DNA of 13,220 nt from Anaerolineaceae bacterium (GTDB lineage: Bacteria > Chloroflexota > Anaerolineae > Anaerolineales > Anaerolineaceae). Within the stretch, counting starts at the first letter, position 1; each line of letters begins with the position of its first letter. The position numbers were made by a program, and so were the translations under genes. The notes beneath the pieces were generated by a model, which saw only the letters and a program-made list of their open reading frames with translations, was not told the DNA's origin and did not search any database. The stretch covers positions 1-13,220 of the forward strand of contig DLXG01000258.1 in assembly GCA_003448875.1 (NCBI GenBank), in the 5' to 3' direction. This document shows, in pieces, positions 6,114 through 13,220 of the stretch.

Positions 6114-7070
6114 TCAGCCTTGATCAACTTTTTGCTGAGCCTGAACTTGCTGCTGGTCTTGCAGGCATTTCGGCCATGATTGGGCTTCGAGTGGTTGTTT
6201 GCCGCGCAGATAAAAACGCATCATTCCCTCAACTTTTCTCAGGAAAGTGTTTTGCGGGTTTTTCTCGATACGGGATACAACAGTTTGATAGGTAAATTGA
6301 TTGATGAATGGTAAAAGTAAAGGATGGAAAATGATCTGCTGGCGGACGGGTTTGGCGGTGTAACCCAGACGAAACTTAAATTCATCCACACTTTCTGGGG
6401 CATCCAGCGAATGGAGACTGAAAAATATACCGCTGATGCCCGGCTGGCTCAGCATCTCCCGGCAGGCGGTGTAAAAAAGGGCCTGATTGACGTGTAACCC
6501 TAAAAATGCAGTCCGGCTTAGCGCATACGGCACATAACTCTTATCATCCAGCCGGCAGGTGATAATGGCTGCCGCCAGTTCTCCGCCCACCAGCGCGGCC
6601 CAGCACGTGAAAGAGGGCAGTCCAATCGCCGCCAAACAAATGCGCTGCCACTCTTCTTTTTTCATGCTATTCTGCCGGTTCTGCCGTTCTAAAGTATCCT
6701 TTTGCAATTGCCAGCCTTCTTCGGCCAGCCGTTCAAAGGGAATTTGTTCAATCCGGCAGTTCTCCAATCCGCGGCGGATGCCGTTCCGTGCCTGCGGTTT
6801 CAGTTTTTCAATGCAATAATCGGGGTCATCCAGCACTACATGATAACTGACCATGCCGCTTGGGGAATGAAGAGGTGTTGAGTAGCGCACGGCGAGGATG
6901 TTCTTCTTCCACAGCAGGTTTTGAATTTCGCTGTGGGATGGCTGGATCAACCAGTGGTAGGGGAAAGATTGAAGCACGCGCGGGCCGGCATCGTACCAGT
7001 AGCAGCTCTCGCTCTTGTAAATGCGATGACCTTGACGACGCAGCCACTCGGCAAAAATTTCAGCATTCAT
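6114..7070 (-). CDS. FemAB/GNAT-like aminoacyl- or acyltransferase
   Basis: This 318-residue soluble protein resembles the FemAB-like side of the GNAT superfamily. One half-domain holds the KPQARNGIRRGLENC segment (91-105), a typical basic helix in this group. After it come WAALVGGELAAAIITCR (157-173), ALSRTAFLGLHVNQALFY (183-200) and DEFKFRLGY (229-237), the pattern of a GNAT core with its last beta strands. Relatives add amino acids to peptidoglycan or acyl groups to other acceptors. In polysaccharide clusters they are thought to decorate the glycan. Its ATG overlaps the previous gene's TGA as ATGA (7067-7070). The C-terminus (residues 303-318) is a glutamine-rich tail. The donor (acyl-CoA or aminoacyl-tRNA) and the acceptor cannot be told from the sequence. 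A general GNAT acetyltransferase role is the main alternative. Confidence 0.75.
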   Translation of the reverse strand: MNAEIFAEWLRRQGHRIYKSESCYWYDAGPRVLQSFPYHWLIQPSHSEIQNLLWKKNILAVRYSTPLHSPSGMVSYHVVLDDPDYCIEKLKPQARNGIRRGLENCRIEQIPFERLAEEGWQLQKDTLERQNRQNSMKKEEWQRICLAAIGLPSFTCWAALVGGELAAAIITCRLDDKSYVPYALSRTAFLGLHVNQALFYTACREMLSQPGISGIFFSLHSLDAPESVDEFKFRLGYTAKPVRQQIIFHPLLLPFINQFTYQTVVSRIEKNPQNTFLRKVEGMMRFYLRGKQPLEAQSWPKCLQDQQQVQAQQKVDQG

Positions 7071-8350
7071 GGTTCCGAATGAGGGGGTTTAGATTGGACA
7101 TTCGTGGATAATCTTGAAGTATGGCGGGGACGAGGCAGCATGGACAAAAACAGAGATTCCATTTTCTCGGCAGCAATCTGTGGGGTATGATGACGTAAAA
7201 TCCAGTTTCTGCCGTTGCGGGACATGCGTTTGCAAAGCAAGGGATTAGCCCGCAAGGTTAAGATGGCCTGAATGAAATCGTTTGTATTGCCGGCGGGAAC
7301 ACAGACACCAGCCTCTGTCTTTTGGATAAACTTCCATGTTTCACTCTCCCTATCCACACAGGCGATGATGGGTCTTCCCGCTGCAAGGATGGAAAGGATT
7401 TTGGATGGCATGGCTGTGTACGCCATACCCTCTTTGAGGATTACCAGCGCAACATCAGCCGAAGCCAGCACGTGAGGCAGGCGTTCGCGCGGCTGGTAGG
7501 GGATAAAACGGACATTTCGGAGATTCTGTTCGGCAGCAAGTTGCATCAATTTCTCTCGTTTACAGCCATCACCGACCAGCGTAAAGAGGATATCAGGATC
7601 ACTTGCAAAAGCCCGGGCTGCATCAAGGATGATTTCCAACGGTTGGGAGAACCCCATATTTCCGGCGTATTGGATAACAAAATGATTTTCCAGACAATAT
7701 TCTTTGCTGAATGGGTTTTGACGGGGCAAGGGGCGGATAAACTGAGAATCAACCCAATCCGGGATCATCTGGATTTTTTGGTCGGGAATTCCGAACTGAT
7801 GAATTGCGGATCGGAAGGACTCGGAGATGATGCGAACCCTTGCCGAGTGCTTCAGGCAGAATTTTTCCAGCGCCTTGACGAGATGGAATGCTACTGGATT
7901 GCGGAAGATTCCCAGCCTGACGCCCACATCCGGGTAAAGGTCATAAATTGAGAAAACGGCGGGTTTGCGGCGCAGAAAAACTAGAATGAAGAAGGGCAGC
8001 CAGACCCATAAGGCGGGATTTGCCACAAAAACTACCTCGTAATTCAGAAACAGTCCCTGCCAGCCTGCCCCCACTTGATAGACGAAAAACTGAAGCAGGC
8101 GGCCTGCTAAATTGGAGCGGTTGAGTGAGGGCACACGAATTCGATAGATTTCCACGCCCATTTCAACCGATTGCTGAATCCACTTTTTCCGAAAGGCGGG
8201 CGGGACAATCCCGCTGGGGTAGTGAGGAACAGTGGTTAAAACACGAACGTGATGTCCGCGTTTGATTAATTCCTCACTCAAAAGTGTGAAGAGCGGTGCG
8301 CTTGGGCCGAGATCCGGTTCATAATGAGGGACGAGTAACAAGATGTTCAA
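7067..8350 (-). CDS. GT4-type glycosyltransferase, WbuB-like
   Basis: This 427-residue two-domain GT-B enzyme has the N-terminal pattern of the WbuB-like branch of GT4: NILLLVPHYEPDLGPSAP at 2-19, HHVRVLTTVPHYPSG at 33-47 and SIYDLYPDVGV at 134-144. The nucleotide-sugar half begins near FVIQYAGNMG (224-233). It includes FTLVGDG (256-262), PYQPRERLP (284-292), AMPSK (313-317) and LAAGRPIIA (322-330). A hydrophobic stretch at 105-126 probably helps membrane attachment. The second glutamate of the usual EX7E motif is not obvious. The start is a TTG at 8348-8350: a stop lies in frame a few codons upstream, no ATG sits near the conserved N-terminus, and GAGG is about 12 bases ahead. It follows a 60-base gap, the longest inside the operon. 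The likely role is adding one sugar to the lipid-linked repeat unit; the sugar is unknown. Confidence 0.9.
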   Translation of the reverse strand: MNILLLVPHYEPDLGPSAPLFTLLSEELIKRGHHVRVLTTVPHYPSGIVPPAFRKKWIQQSVEMGVEIYRIRVPSLNRSNLAGRLLQFFVYQVGAGWQGLFLNYEVVFVANPALWVWLPFFILVFLRRKPAVFSIYDLYPDVGVRLGIFRNPVAFHLVKALEKFCLKHSARVRIISESFRSAIHQFGIPDQKIQMIPDWVDSQFIRPLPRQNPFSKEYCLENHFVIQYAGNMGFSQPLEIILDAARAFASDPDILFTLVGDGCKREKLMQLAAEQNLRNVRFIPYQPRERLPHVLASADVALVILKEGMAYTAMPSKILSILAAGRPIIACVDRESETWKFIQKTEAGVCVPAGNTNDFIQAILTLRANPLLCKRMSRNGRNWILRHHTPQIAAEKMESLFLSMLPRPRHTSRLSTNVQSKPPHSEP

Positions 8351-8410
8351 TTTCTGACTTGACCTCTGATGTTAACTGTTTGGGAGAGGAAATGGCTGCG
8401 CCAGTCCATC

Positions 8411-9541
8411 TTATACAATCGCCTCATAAATGCCCACCAGTTGATTGACGTGCTGTTCAATCCCCAACTTTTCCTGAGCCAGACGGCAACTCTCTCTCTG
8501 CATCTGCTGGCGGAGAGGAACATCCCGAATCAAAATGGCAACCTGATCAGCCAGCGCTTCTGCCTGACCCGCGGGGACTAAAAATCCGTTGACGCCTTCC
8601 TGAACCAAATCCGGTAAACCTCCCGCCCGGGTAGCCACAACCGGCAAGCCGCAAGCCATTGCCTCAATCACAGCAATCGGGATGCCTTCATGAAAGGATG
8701 GGTAAATGAATATCTCCGCTTGCCGGAAATAGTCCAGTTTTTCATTGCCATAGGCAGGTGGATGAATCTTAACGACATCCTCTAACTGGTTTTCTTCGAT
8801 CATCATATGCAGCGAGGAAATCTCACCTGTGGTGAGTTCTGAACCGACCAGATGGACGATGAAAGGCAGTCCTCTTTCTTTCAAAATCTTGGCGGATTCA
8901 GCCAGCACGAACGAGCCTTTGGCCTTTCCAATATGCCCGAGGTACAAAATTTGAGTTGGATTGGAATGAAGCGGTTGATTGAAACGGTCTTGGGCAAGCG
9001 GTAAATAGGGACTTAAATCAATGGCGTTCAAGAGTAAGTAGGTTTTGCAGGTTGGGCAAACCTGGCGGAGTTTGAACCATTCGGAGGAAAGGATCAGCAC
9101 CGCGTCAGGAATGCGGATGAGGGAGCGGAAGATGGCTTGCCAGATTGAGGGTGATTCACTGTACATGGCGGCAAAACTGCAATGCGGATGCAGAAGAACA
9201 CGACAACCGGCGGCTTTGGCGATCAGCGCACAGAAGGAATGTTTGATAAACGACCAGCCGAACGCGGTAGCAATGTGGACGATTTGCGGGTGTACAGAAA
9301 AAACGGCTTTGGTAAACCTCCAGCAGTCAACCATGGCTGTCAAAAAATTCGTCAGGGTGAATTTTCCCGCCTGATTGAAGGGACGTTGTGGTGAAGTGGT
9401 TTGAATAAAGTGAAGATTGACCTGTTGAGGCAGAGTGGAATTCATTAATCCGGCAAAATAAGTAGAAATGCCGCCAACAGGGGGGTGGAGATGACCGGCA
9501 AGCAATACCGACAATTTAGCAGTGGAGTCAAAGTCCTTCAT
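8411..9541 (-). CDS. GT4 family glycosyltransferase
   Basis: This 376-residue protein is a GT-B fold retaining glycosyltransferase of the GT4 type. The donor-binding half starts near ILYLGHIGKAKG (198-209), with a typical KG loop. It reaches the signature FHEGIPIAVIEAMACGLPVV (283-302), where E285 and E293 form the EX7E motif that contacts the sugar nucleotide. RAGGLPDLV (305-313) and NGFLVPAG (318-325) follow, both common in the family. The acceptor half opens with SVLLAGHLHPPVGGISTY (11-28), a glycine-rich entry loop. There is no signal peptide, so it works on the cytoplasmic face of the membrane. The ATG lies 14 bases inside the end of the acyltransferase gene, so translation is probably coupled. 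The donor sugar and linkage cannot be assigned. Confidence 0.92.
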   Translation of the reverse strand: MKDFDSTAKLSVLLAGHLHPPVGGISTYFAGLMNSTLPQQVNLHFIQTTSPQRPFNQAGKFTLTNFLTAMVDCWRFTKAVFSVHPQIVHIATAFGWSFIKHSFCALIAKAAGCRVLLHPHCSFAAMYSESPSIWQAIFRSLIRIPDAVLILSSEWFKLRQVCPTCKTYLLLNAIDLSPYLPLAQDRFNQPLHSNPTQILYLGHIGKAKGSFVLAESAKILKERGLPFIVHLVGSELTTGEISSLHMMIEENQLEDVVKIHPPAYGNEKLDYFRQAEIFIYPSFHEGIPIAVIEAMACGLPVVATRAGGLPDLVQEGVNGFLVPAGQAEALADQVAILIRDVPLRQQMQRESCRLAQEKLGIEQHVNQLVGIYEAIV

Positions 9542-10139
9542 GGGCAGATTTGACGCTCTGGCTCAGCACTTCGAGCGGCAGACGTTTTTCGGGCGGGTAA
9601 AGCAGGCGTTCATGTTCGAGAATAGTCTCTAAATCATCAAAACGAAGCCTGATGACCCGCGCCGGCACGCCGGCAACAATCGAGTAAGGCAGTACATCCT
9701 TGTTGACCAATGCCCCAGCGGCCACAATTGCTCCCCGCCGAATGGTGACCCCTTTCAAAATGATGGCGTTTGCCCCAATCCAGACATCTTCTTCAATGAT
9801 TACATCCTGATCATCACAGGGGCGCTTTTCGAGGACGTCATACATATACTTGCCCACCACCGAAGTGTTATGATTTCCTCCAATGATGGTCACGTTAGGC
9901 CCCAGCAAAACCTTGTTTCCTAGAATGATCCGGCTTTCGGTGGCCAAGAAGGTTGCCCCTTTGCCAATGGACACATAATCGCCCAGTTCGACGTTCTCAA
10001 AGTTGAAATGGTCAGCGGGGTCGAACAGCACGCGCTTGCCGCATTTTCTAAATGCCGGGCGCAGCAAAATCATGCAGAAACGTCGCCAAACAAGACGAAT
10101 CAAGATCAATCCGCGAGAAAAGTATTTCAACAGGTTCAT
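9528..10139 (-). CDS. Left-handed beta-helix (hexapeptide repeat) acyltransferase, WbbJ/Maa type
   Basis: This 203-residue protein carries hexapeptide repeats that form a left-handed beta helix. They run from about 48 to 160, with ENVELGDYVSIGKGATF (48-64), RIILGNKVLLGPNVTIIGG (70-88), DVIIEEDVWIGANAIILKGV (112-131) and GAIVAAGALVNKDV (136-149). They end in the usual VAGVPARVI (155-163). H90 in GGNHNT is the expected catalytic histidine of trimeric acetyl-CoA-dependent O-acetyltransferases. A basic, hydrophobic N-terminal helix (about 5-30) may bind the membrane. Its ATG overlaps the preceding glycosyltransferase stop as ATGA (10136-10139), with AAGG touching the start. The likely role is O-acetylation of a sugar in the repeat unit. 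N-acetylation of an amino sugar, as PglD does, is less likely because the distinct PglD N-terminal domain is absent. Confidence 0.9.
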   Translation of the reverse strand: MNLLKYFSRGLILIRLVWRRFCMILLRPAFRKCGKRVLFDPADHFNFENVELGDYVSIGKGATFLATESRIILGNKVLLGPNVTIIGGNHNTSVVGKYMYDVLEKRPCDDQDVIIEEDVWIGANAIILKGVTIRRGAIVAAGALVNKDVLPYSIVAGVPARVIRLRFDDLETILEHERLLYPPEKRLPLEVLSQSVKSAHEGL

Positions 10140-11281
10140 CCTTTTTTATTCAAACTGAGCAAGATCAATTCTTCCCATTCGTTTACATAGCGATCTAACC
10201 CCAAATGTTGTTCGGCAAAAGCCCGCCCGTTTCTACCCATGTTGTGGCGGGCTTCTACCGGCAGTGCGAGGAAAGCCCGAATTTTATCCGCCAATTGCTC
10301 CGGGTTTTTCCAATCAAAAAGAAATCCGCTTACACCATCCTGCACCAGATTGGGGTGATCCAGAGCATTACTGACAATCACCGGCCTTCCACAGGCGAGT
10401 GCTTCGCAAACCACATTCGGTAAGCCTTCCACATAGGATGGATGCACCAAAACTTCGTGCTGATGCAATTGCTCAATAATATCAGTACGCTGACCCAGCC
10501 AGTGCCATTGTTCCTCTAAACCGTAATCCTGAATTTCTTTTTCCATTTGCTTCAAGGCATCCAGACGATGACCACTGACATCTTTCTGACCGATCCAGTC
10601 CACATGAAGTAACAAATTGTACTGATCACGCAGGAGTTTCAGGGCGCGTATCAGGCAAATGCCGTTCTTGAAATGGGATACACTGGCAATCACAAGCAGG
10701 CGGGCTGGATTGTTGTGGGGTTCTTTTTCAGTGGGATGAAAATATTGCAGGTCATAGCCGTTGTAGATTGTCCGCAGACGATTAGTGAGAAATGGGTATT
10801 CCTCTGCAAGGCGTTCCCGTTGATGATGGGAATTGGTTACCACAAACGCTGAAAGACGGTAAAGGTGGCGGATCAGGTGTTCTTTTCGGCTGACCCAGCC
10901 GGGGTAATCATAGAGACGTTCTGAAACAATAATTGGCGTTTTCCATTTGCCGCTCAGCAAGGCGGAAGAGATGGTGTAGAAGTTGGGTGTGGTTTGGAAG
11001 GAAAGCAGCAGATCGTAGCCGCCGTTTTTCACCAGTCTCGCCATCCGGATAATGACATCCGGTGAGTAGCGGCTCTTTTTGAGATGCCAGTGAACGGGGA
11101 TTTGCTGATCATAAAGTGGTCTTGCCAGCAAATCTCCCGGCGCGTAACAAAAAAGCTCAACGGAATAGCCGCGCTTCTTCAAACCGATAGCAAGGTTAAC
11201 CATCTGACGTTGAGCACCCCCCGTGCTCAGGTTATCAATTACCATTAACAGTCTGGCTTTTGTATTGTTGGGATTGTTCAT
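10136..11281 (-). CDS. GT4 family glycosyltransferase
   Basis: This 381-residue protein is a second clear GT4 enzyme. The acceptor half begins MVIDNLSTGGAQRQMVNLA (13-31), the glycine-rich loop typical of the family. ERLYDYPG at 121-128 and TNSHHQRERL at 149-158 mark the end of the acceptor domain. The donor half contains LLVIASVSHFKNG (195-207), WLGQRTDI (261-268) and YVEGLPNVVCEALACGRPVI (283-302), where E285 and E293 make the EX7E motif. DGVSGFLFDW (315-324) follows. The ATG lies 16 bases after the polymerase stop; the region ahead has no strong ribosome site. The gene ends in an ATGA overlap with the acyltransferase. It should act in the cytoplasm on the lipid-linked oligosaccharide. The sugar it adds is unknown. 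Confidence 0.93.
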   Translation of the reverse strand: MNNPNNTKARLLMVIDNLSTGGAQRQMVNLAIGLKKRGYSVELFCYAPGDLLARPLYDQQIPVHWHLKKSRYSPDVIIRMARLVKNGGYDLLLSFQTTPNFYTISSALLSGKWKTPIIVSERLYDYPGWVSRKEHLIRHLYRLSAFVVTNSHHQRERLAEEYPFLTNRLRTIYNGYDLQYFHPTEKEPHNNPARLLVIASVSHFKNGICLIRALKLLRDQYNLLLHVDWIGQKDVSGHRLDALKQMEKEIQDYGLEEQWHWLGQRTDIIEQLHQHEVLVHPSYVEGLPNVVCEALACGRPVIVSNALDHPNLVQDGVSGFLFDWKNPEQLADKIRAFLALPVEARHNMGRNGRAFAEQHLGLDRYVNEWEELILLSLNKKG

Positions 11282-11297
11282 TAAATCCGATTTCTCG

Positions 11298-12692
11298 TTA
11301 CATCAAATGCTCTTTTGCTGTTCTGATTGCTCTTTCAGGGCAGACGCCCACCTTAAGGTTAAGCAAAGCAATGGCAAGGAAAAAGGCAAATTCCGATTCA
11401 GAACCGCCCCCTTTGAACCACGAAACCAGATAAGCCAGGACTGAAATGCCAATCACGCCATAAGCAGCGGTTAATGGGGATGTCTGTTGCCGGGCTTCGC
11501 GCAAGAACTGCGTAGCGAAGATAAAAATTGAGCTGATGAGGATGCCGCTATACAGCAACAACCCAAACAACCCTGTTTCTGCCCAGATGGTCAGCAATGG
11601 ATTGTGCAAAGCAACCGAACTGGTATAGATTGGGGCAAAGTAACGTAAGTATGGGATTATTTCGGTTGGGGCATTGCCTAACCCAACCCCCAACCACGGA
11701 TGATGGGAAATCATCAGCATGGCGGCTTTCCAGATATATTCTCTGCCTCCCAGCAGGGATTCGCTGCTTTCAACCGTGAGGCGGTAAATGAGTGTCGTAA
11801 ACAATTGAGGATAGATTAAAACAACCAGAGTGGTTACTCCGAGAGCCAGCAGGGGGTAAATCCGAGTTTCTCGAATGAACAAAAATCCCAGCATCAATAC
11901 TGCTAATGAGATCATGCTGCCTCGCGAACCACTCATCACTGCCAGCAGCGAGGTAAGCAGCATGTAAATCGCCGCGATCAGTTTGTGGCCCAGATTGTTT
12001 TTTCCTTGGCCTGTAAGAGTATTCCATAAAATGGCGGGTATAAAAAGTAGACCCAGCACGGCTGCCTCGTTTTCGTTCATCCCTGCGATTTTCAAGCGAG
12101 TTCCCGGCGTATAACCACTGGTTATCAGTGTGAAAATAAAAGTGAACATCAAAATCCAGCCATTGAGCGCAATGACCCGCATAAGGTCTGTTTGACTCTT
12201 GCCTTCGCTCACAAAATTTGTGCCCAGAACCAGAAACAAGAGCCAGCGCAGGGTATAAATTTGCAATTGATAAAGGCTTTGGGAAGGGGATTTAGACCAT
12301 GCCAGTGTTATCAAGCTCCACACCAAAAAACCAGCCATGATGATGACGGCAGGATTAATGACGATTTTGCGGTGTTTGAAAATAACGGACAAACTCCAGG
12401 CCGTAAACGCCCCTACTGCCGCCGCTCGGTTGAGGAAAGATTGCACTCCGGCAGGAATCAGCCCCAATGGTAAGAAGACCAGCCATACCGCTGTCAGAAA
12501 ACCAAGCAACGGGTTCTTGACCCAGAGAATCATTACCAGGATGGCGATCAGTCCTGCGAAAACATAGAGCGGAGCAAAATTGTTAGAGACGATCAGACCC
12601 ACTCCACCGGCAGCAATCACCAGCAGAACCGCCACAACAACCGCGATGGTTTGCGGTGTCAAGGAAGGCGTGGTTAAGGTACGTTCTTTCAT
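11298..12692 (-). CDS. O-antigen polymerase/ligase family membrane protein (Wzy/WaaL-like)
   Basis: This 464-residue protein is almost entirely hydrophobic, with about 12 predicted membrane helices. It has the hallmarks of the Wzy_C/O-antigen ligase family. GSRGS is near residues 255-259. A large outer loop carries GREYIWKAAM (about 316-325), the HHPWLGVGLGN block (330-340) and HNPLL (363-367). Relatives either polymerise lipid-linked repeat units (Wzy) or transfer glycan to an acceptor (WaaL). In a cluster with an initiating sugar transferase, Wzy is the more natural reading. Translation could start further upstream (TTG 12797 or ATG 12785), but those overlap the end of the CapK-like gene by about 70-80 bases and add a non-family tail. 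The ATG at 12692 lies 25 bases after that gene and about a dozen residues before the first helix. Confidence 0.85.
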   Translation of the reverse strand: MKERTLTTPSLTPQTIAVVVAVLLVIAAGGVGLIVSNNFAPLYVFAGLIAILVMILWVKNPLLGFLTAVWLVFLPLGLIPAGVQSFLNRAAAVGAFTAWSLSVIFKHRKIVINPAVIIMAGFLVWSLITLAWSKSPSQSLYQLQIYTLRWLLFLVLGTNFVSEGKSQTDLMRVIALNGWILMFTFIFTLITSGYTPGTRLKIAGMNENEAAVLGLLFIPAILWNTLTGQGKNNLGHKLIAAIYMLLTSLLAVMSGSRGSMISLAVLMLGFLFIRETRIYPLLALGVTTLVVLIYPQLFTTLIYRLTVESSESLLGGREYIWKAAMLMISHHPWLGVGLGNAPTEIIPYLRYFAPIYTSSVALHNPLLTIWAETGLFGLLLYSGILISSIFIFATQFLREARQQTSPLTAAYGVIGISVLAYLVSWFKGGGSESEFAFFLAIALLNLKVGVCPERAIRTAKEHLM

Positions 12693-12717
12693 CGGGAAAA
12701 GCAGCACTTGAAGCCGA

Positions 12718-13220
12718 TCACTCAGCGTTGTGAACCTCTGAATACATATACAAAAACTTACCGGAAGGGGTGGGAGGGAGTTCATCAACAAATTCAAACG
12801 TTATCTGGCAGTCTTCTCCCATTAATGCCCGTGTATTTTGCCTGATCTCTGCCAGATCGTCTTCGTGACGCAGCGTATCTGTGGTGACAAATCGGAATAC
12901 CAAAGTGGAGTAATCTTTCTGAACGACCTGAAATTTTCGAATCCACGGTTTGGCGTACAATAAATATTCAAAAAAACCGGGATCAATCAGGGTGTTATCT
13001 CTCAATTTGAAGTGCTGGTTAATTCTGCCGCTCAGCGTCAGCAGAATTTGTGAAGTGTGGTCAGCCGTTTCGTCCAGTGCACCGATATCACCGATGCGAT
13101 AGCGAATGAGCGGCATAACATAATTTGAGAGGGAGGTGATCAGGATCTCACCCCGGGATTGAGGGGGTAAAGCATTGCCGTTCTCATCAATCACTTCGAG
13201 GTAATTTCCCCACGGGGCGA
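12718..13220 (-). CDS. PaaK/CapK-like adenylate-forming enzyme, C-terminal part (runs off right edge)
   Basis: The frame is open to the window edge, so this is the C-terminal portion, about 166 residues. A GTG at 13194 is only an internal valine codon: the residues before it (PWGNYLEVIDENG) already belong to the fold. RGEILITSL and MPLIRYRIGDIG match the end of the large domain of AMP-forming enzymes related to phenylacetate-CoA ligase. LSGRINQHFKLRDNTLIDP starts the mobile C-terminal domain. PPTPSGKFLYMYSE near the end places the likely catalytic lysine. Phenylacetate-CoA ligases are catabolic, but close relatives called CapK occur in capsule clusters and probably activate an acid for attachment to the polysaccharide. 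This location favours CapK. The ATP- and acid-binding parts lie outside the window, so the substrate is unknown. It is the first visible gene of the operon. Confidence 0.85.
   Translation of the reverse strand, partial: APWGNYLEVIDENGNALPPQSRGEILITSLSNYVMPLIRYRIGDIGALDETADHTSQILLTLSGRINQHFKLRDNTLIDPGFFEYLLYAKPWIRKFQVVQKDYSTLVFRFVTTDTLRHEDDLAEIRQNTRALMGEDCQITFEFVDELPPTPSGKFLYMYSEVHNAE

Noticed and set aside
6921..6933. A 13-base match (ttgaatttcgctg) to the first bases of the window
   Set aside because: Both copies encode Ser-Glu-Ile-Gln inside unrelated proteins, and the match ends at once on the right. It is best seen as chance, not a repeat or attachment site.
7322..7951. A 209-codon plus-strand open frame
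   Set aside because: It lies wholly opposite the conserved GT4 gene at 7067-8350, and its translation shows no recognisable fold. It is a shadow of the real coding strand, like the plus-strand frames at 4933-5454 and 3964-4344.
8351..8410. A promoter or terminator in the 60-base gap between two glycosyltransferase genes
   Set aside because: No hairpin with a T tail and no convincing -10/-35 pair is visible. It is best read as an ordinary operon spacer.
12692..12797. Longer start for the polymerase gene (TTG at 12797 or ATG at 12785)
   Set aside because: It would overlap the CapK-like gene by about 70-80 bases and add residues that do not look like the family. The ATG at 12692 sits cleanly after that gene's stop.

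Overview
The window is one long minus-strand gene cluster for an extracellular or capsular polysaccharide. It is read from the right edge (13220) to a rho-independent terminator at 488-520. A separate, more GC-rich secreted-protein gene, also on the minus strand, runs off the left edge. No rRNA, tRNA, CRISPR array, insertion sequence or phage gene was seen. Mixed GC content, glycosyltransferase families spread across many phyla, and a sugar transferase fused to membrane and signalling domains suggest a free-living environmental bacterium. My impression is Chloroflexota (Anaerolineae), but this rests on remembered sequence style and not on any marker gene.

Layout in transcription order: a PaaK/CapK-like adenylate-forming enzyme (cut by the right edge); a Wzy/WaaL-type O-antigen polymerase or ligase; a GT4 glycosyltransferase; a left-handed beta-helix acyltransferase; two more GT4 glycosyltransferases; a FemAB/GNAT-like protein; a small cysteine-rich protein of unknown function; a 710-residue polyprenyl-phosphate sugar transferase fusion; then a sugar-nucleotide module of a LegB-type 4,6-dehydratase, a sugar-1-phosphate nucleotidyltransferase and a PLP sugar aminotransferase. 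Gaps are 60 bases or less and several junctions overlap (three ATGA overlaps), so this looks like one operon whose promoter lies beyond the right edge.

How the genes fit together (inference): the last three genes make a nucleotide-activated 4-amino-4,6-dideoxy sugar. The sugar transferase starts the repeat unit on a polyprenyl phosphate. The three GT4 enzymes extend it, the beta-helix, FemAB-like and CapK-like proteins add non-sugar groups, and the Wzy-like protein polymerises or transfers the product. No Wzx flippase or Wzz/Wza export protein is in the window.

The most striking item is the sugar transferase fusion at 3400-5532. The catalytic sugar transferase domain comes first, followed by a four-helix membrane and Rossmann half that normally precedes it. 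Last comes a degenerate GGDEF domain: the catalytic GGDEF signature is RENEF, but a correctly spaced RxxD c-di-GMP-binding I-site is kept. That pattern suggests a c-di-GMP receptor attached to the enzyme that initiates polysaccharide synthesis.
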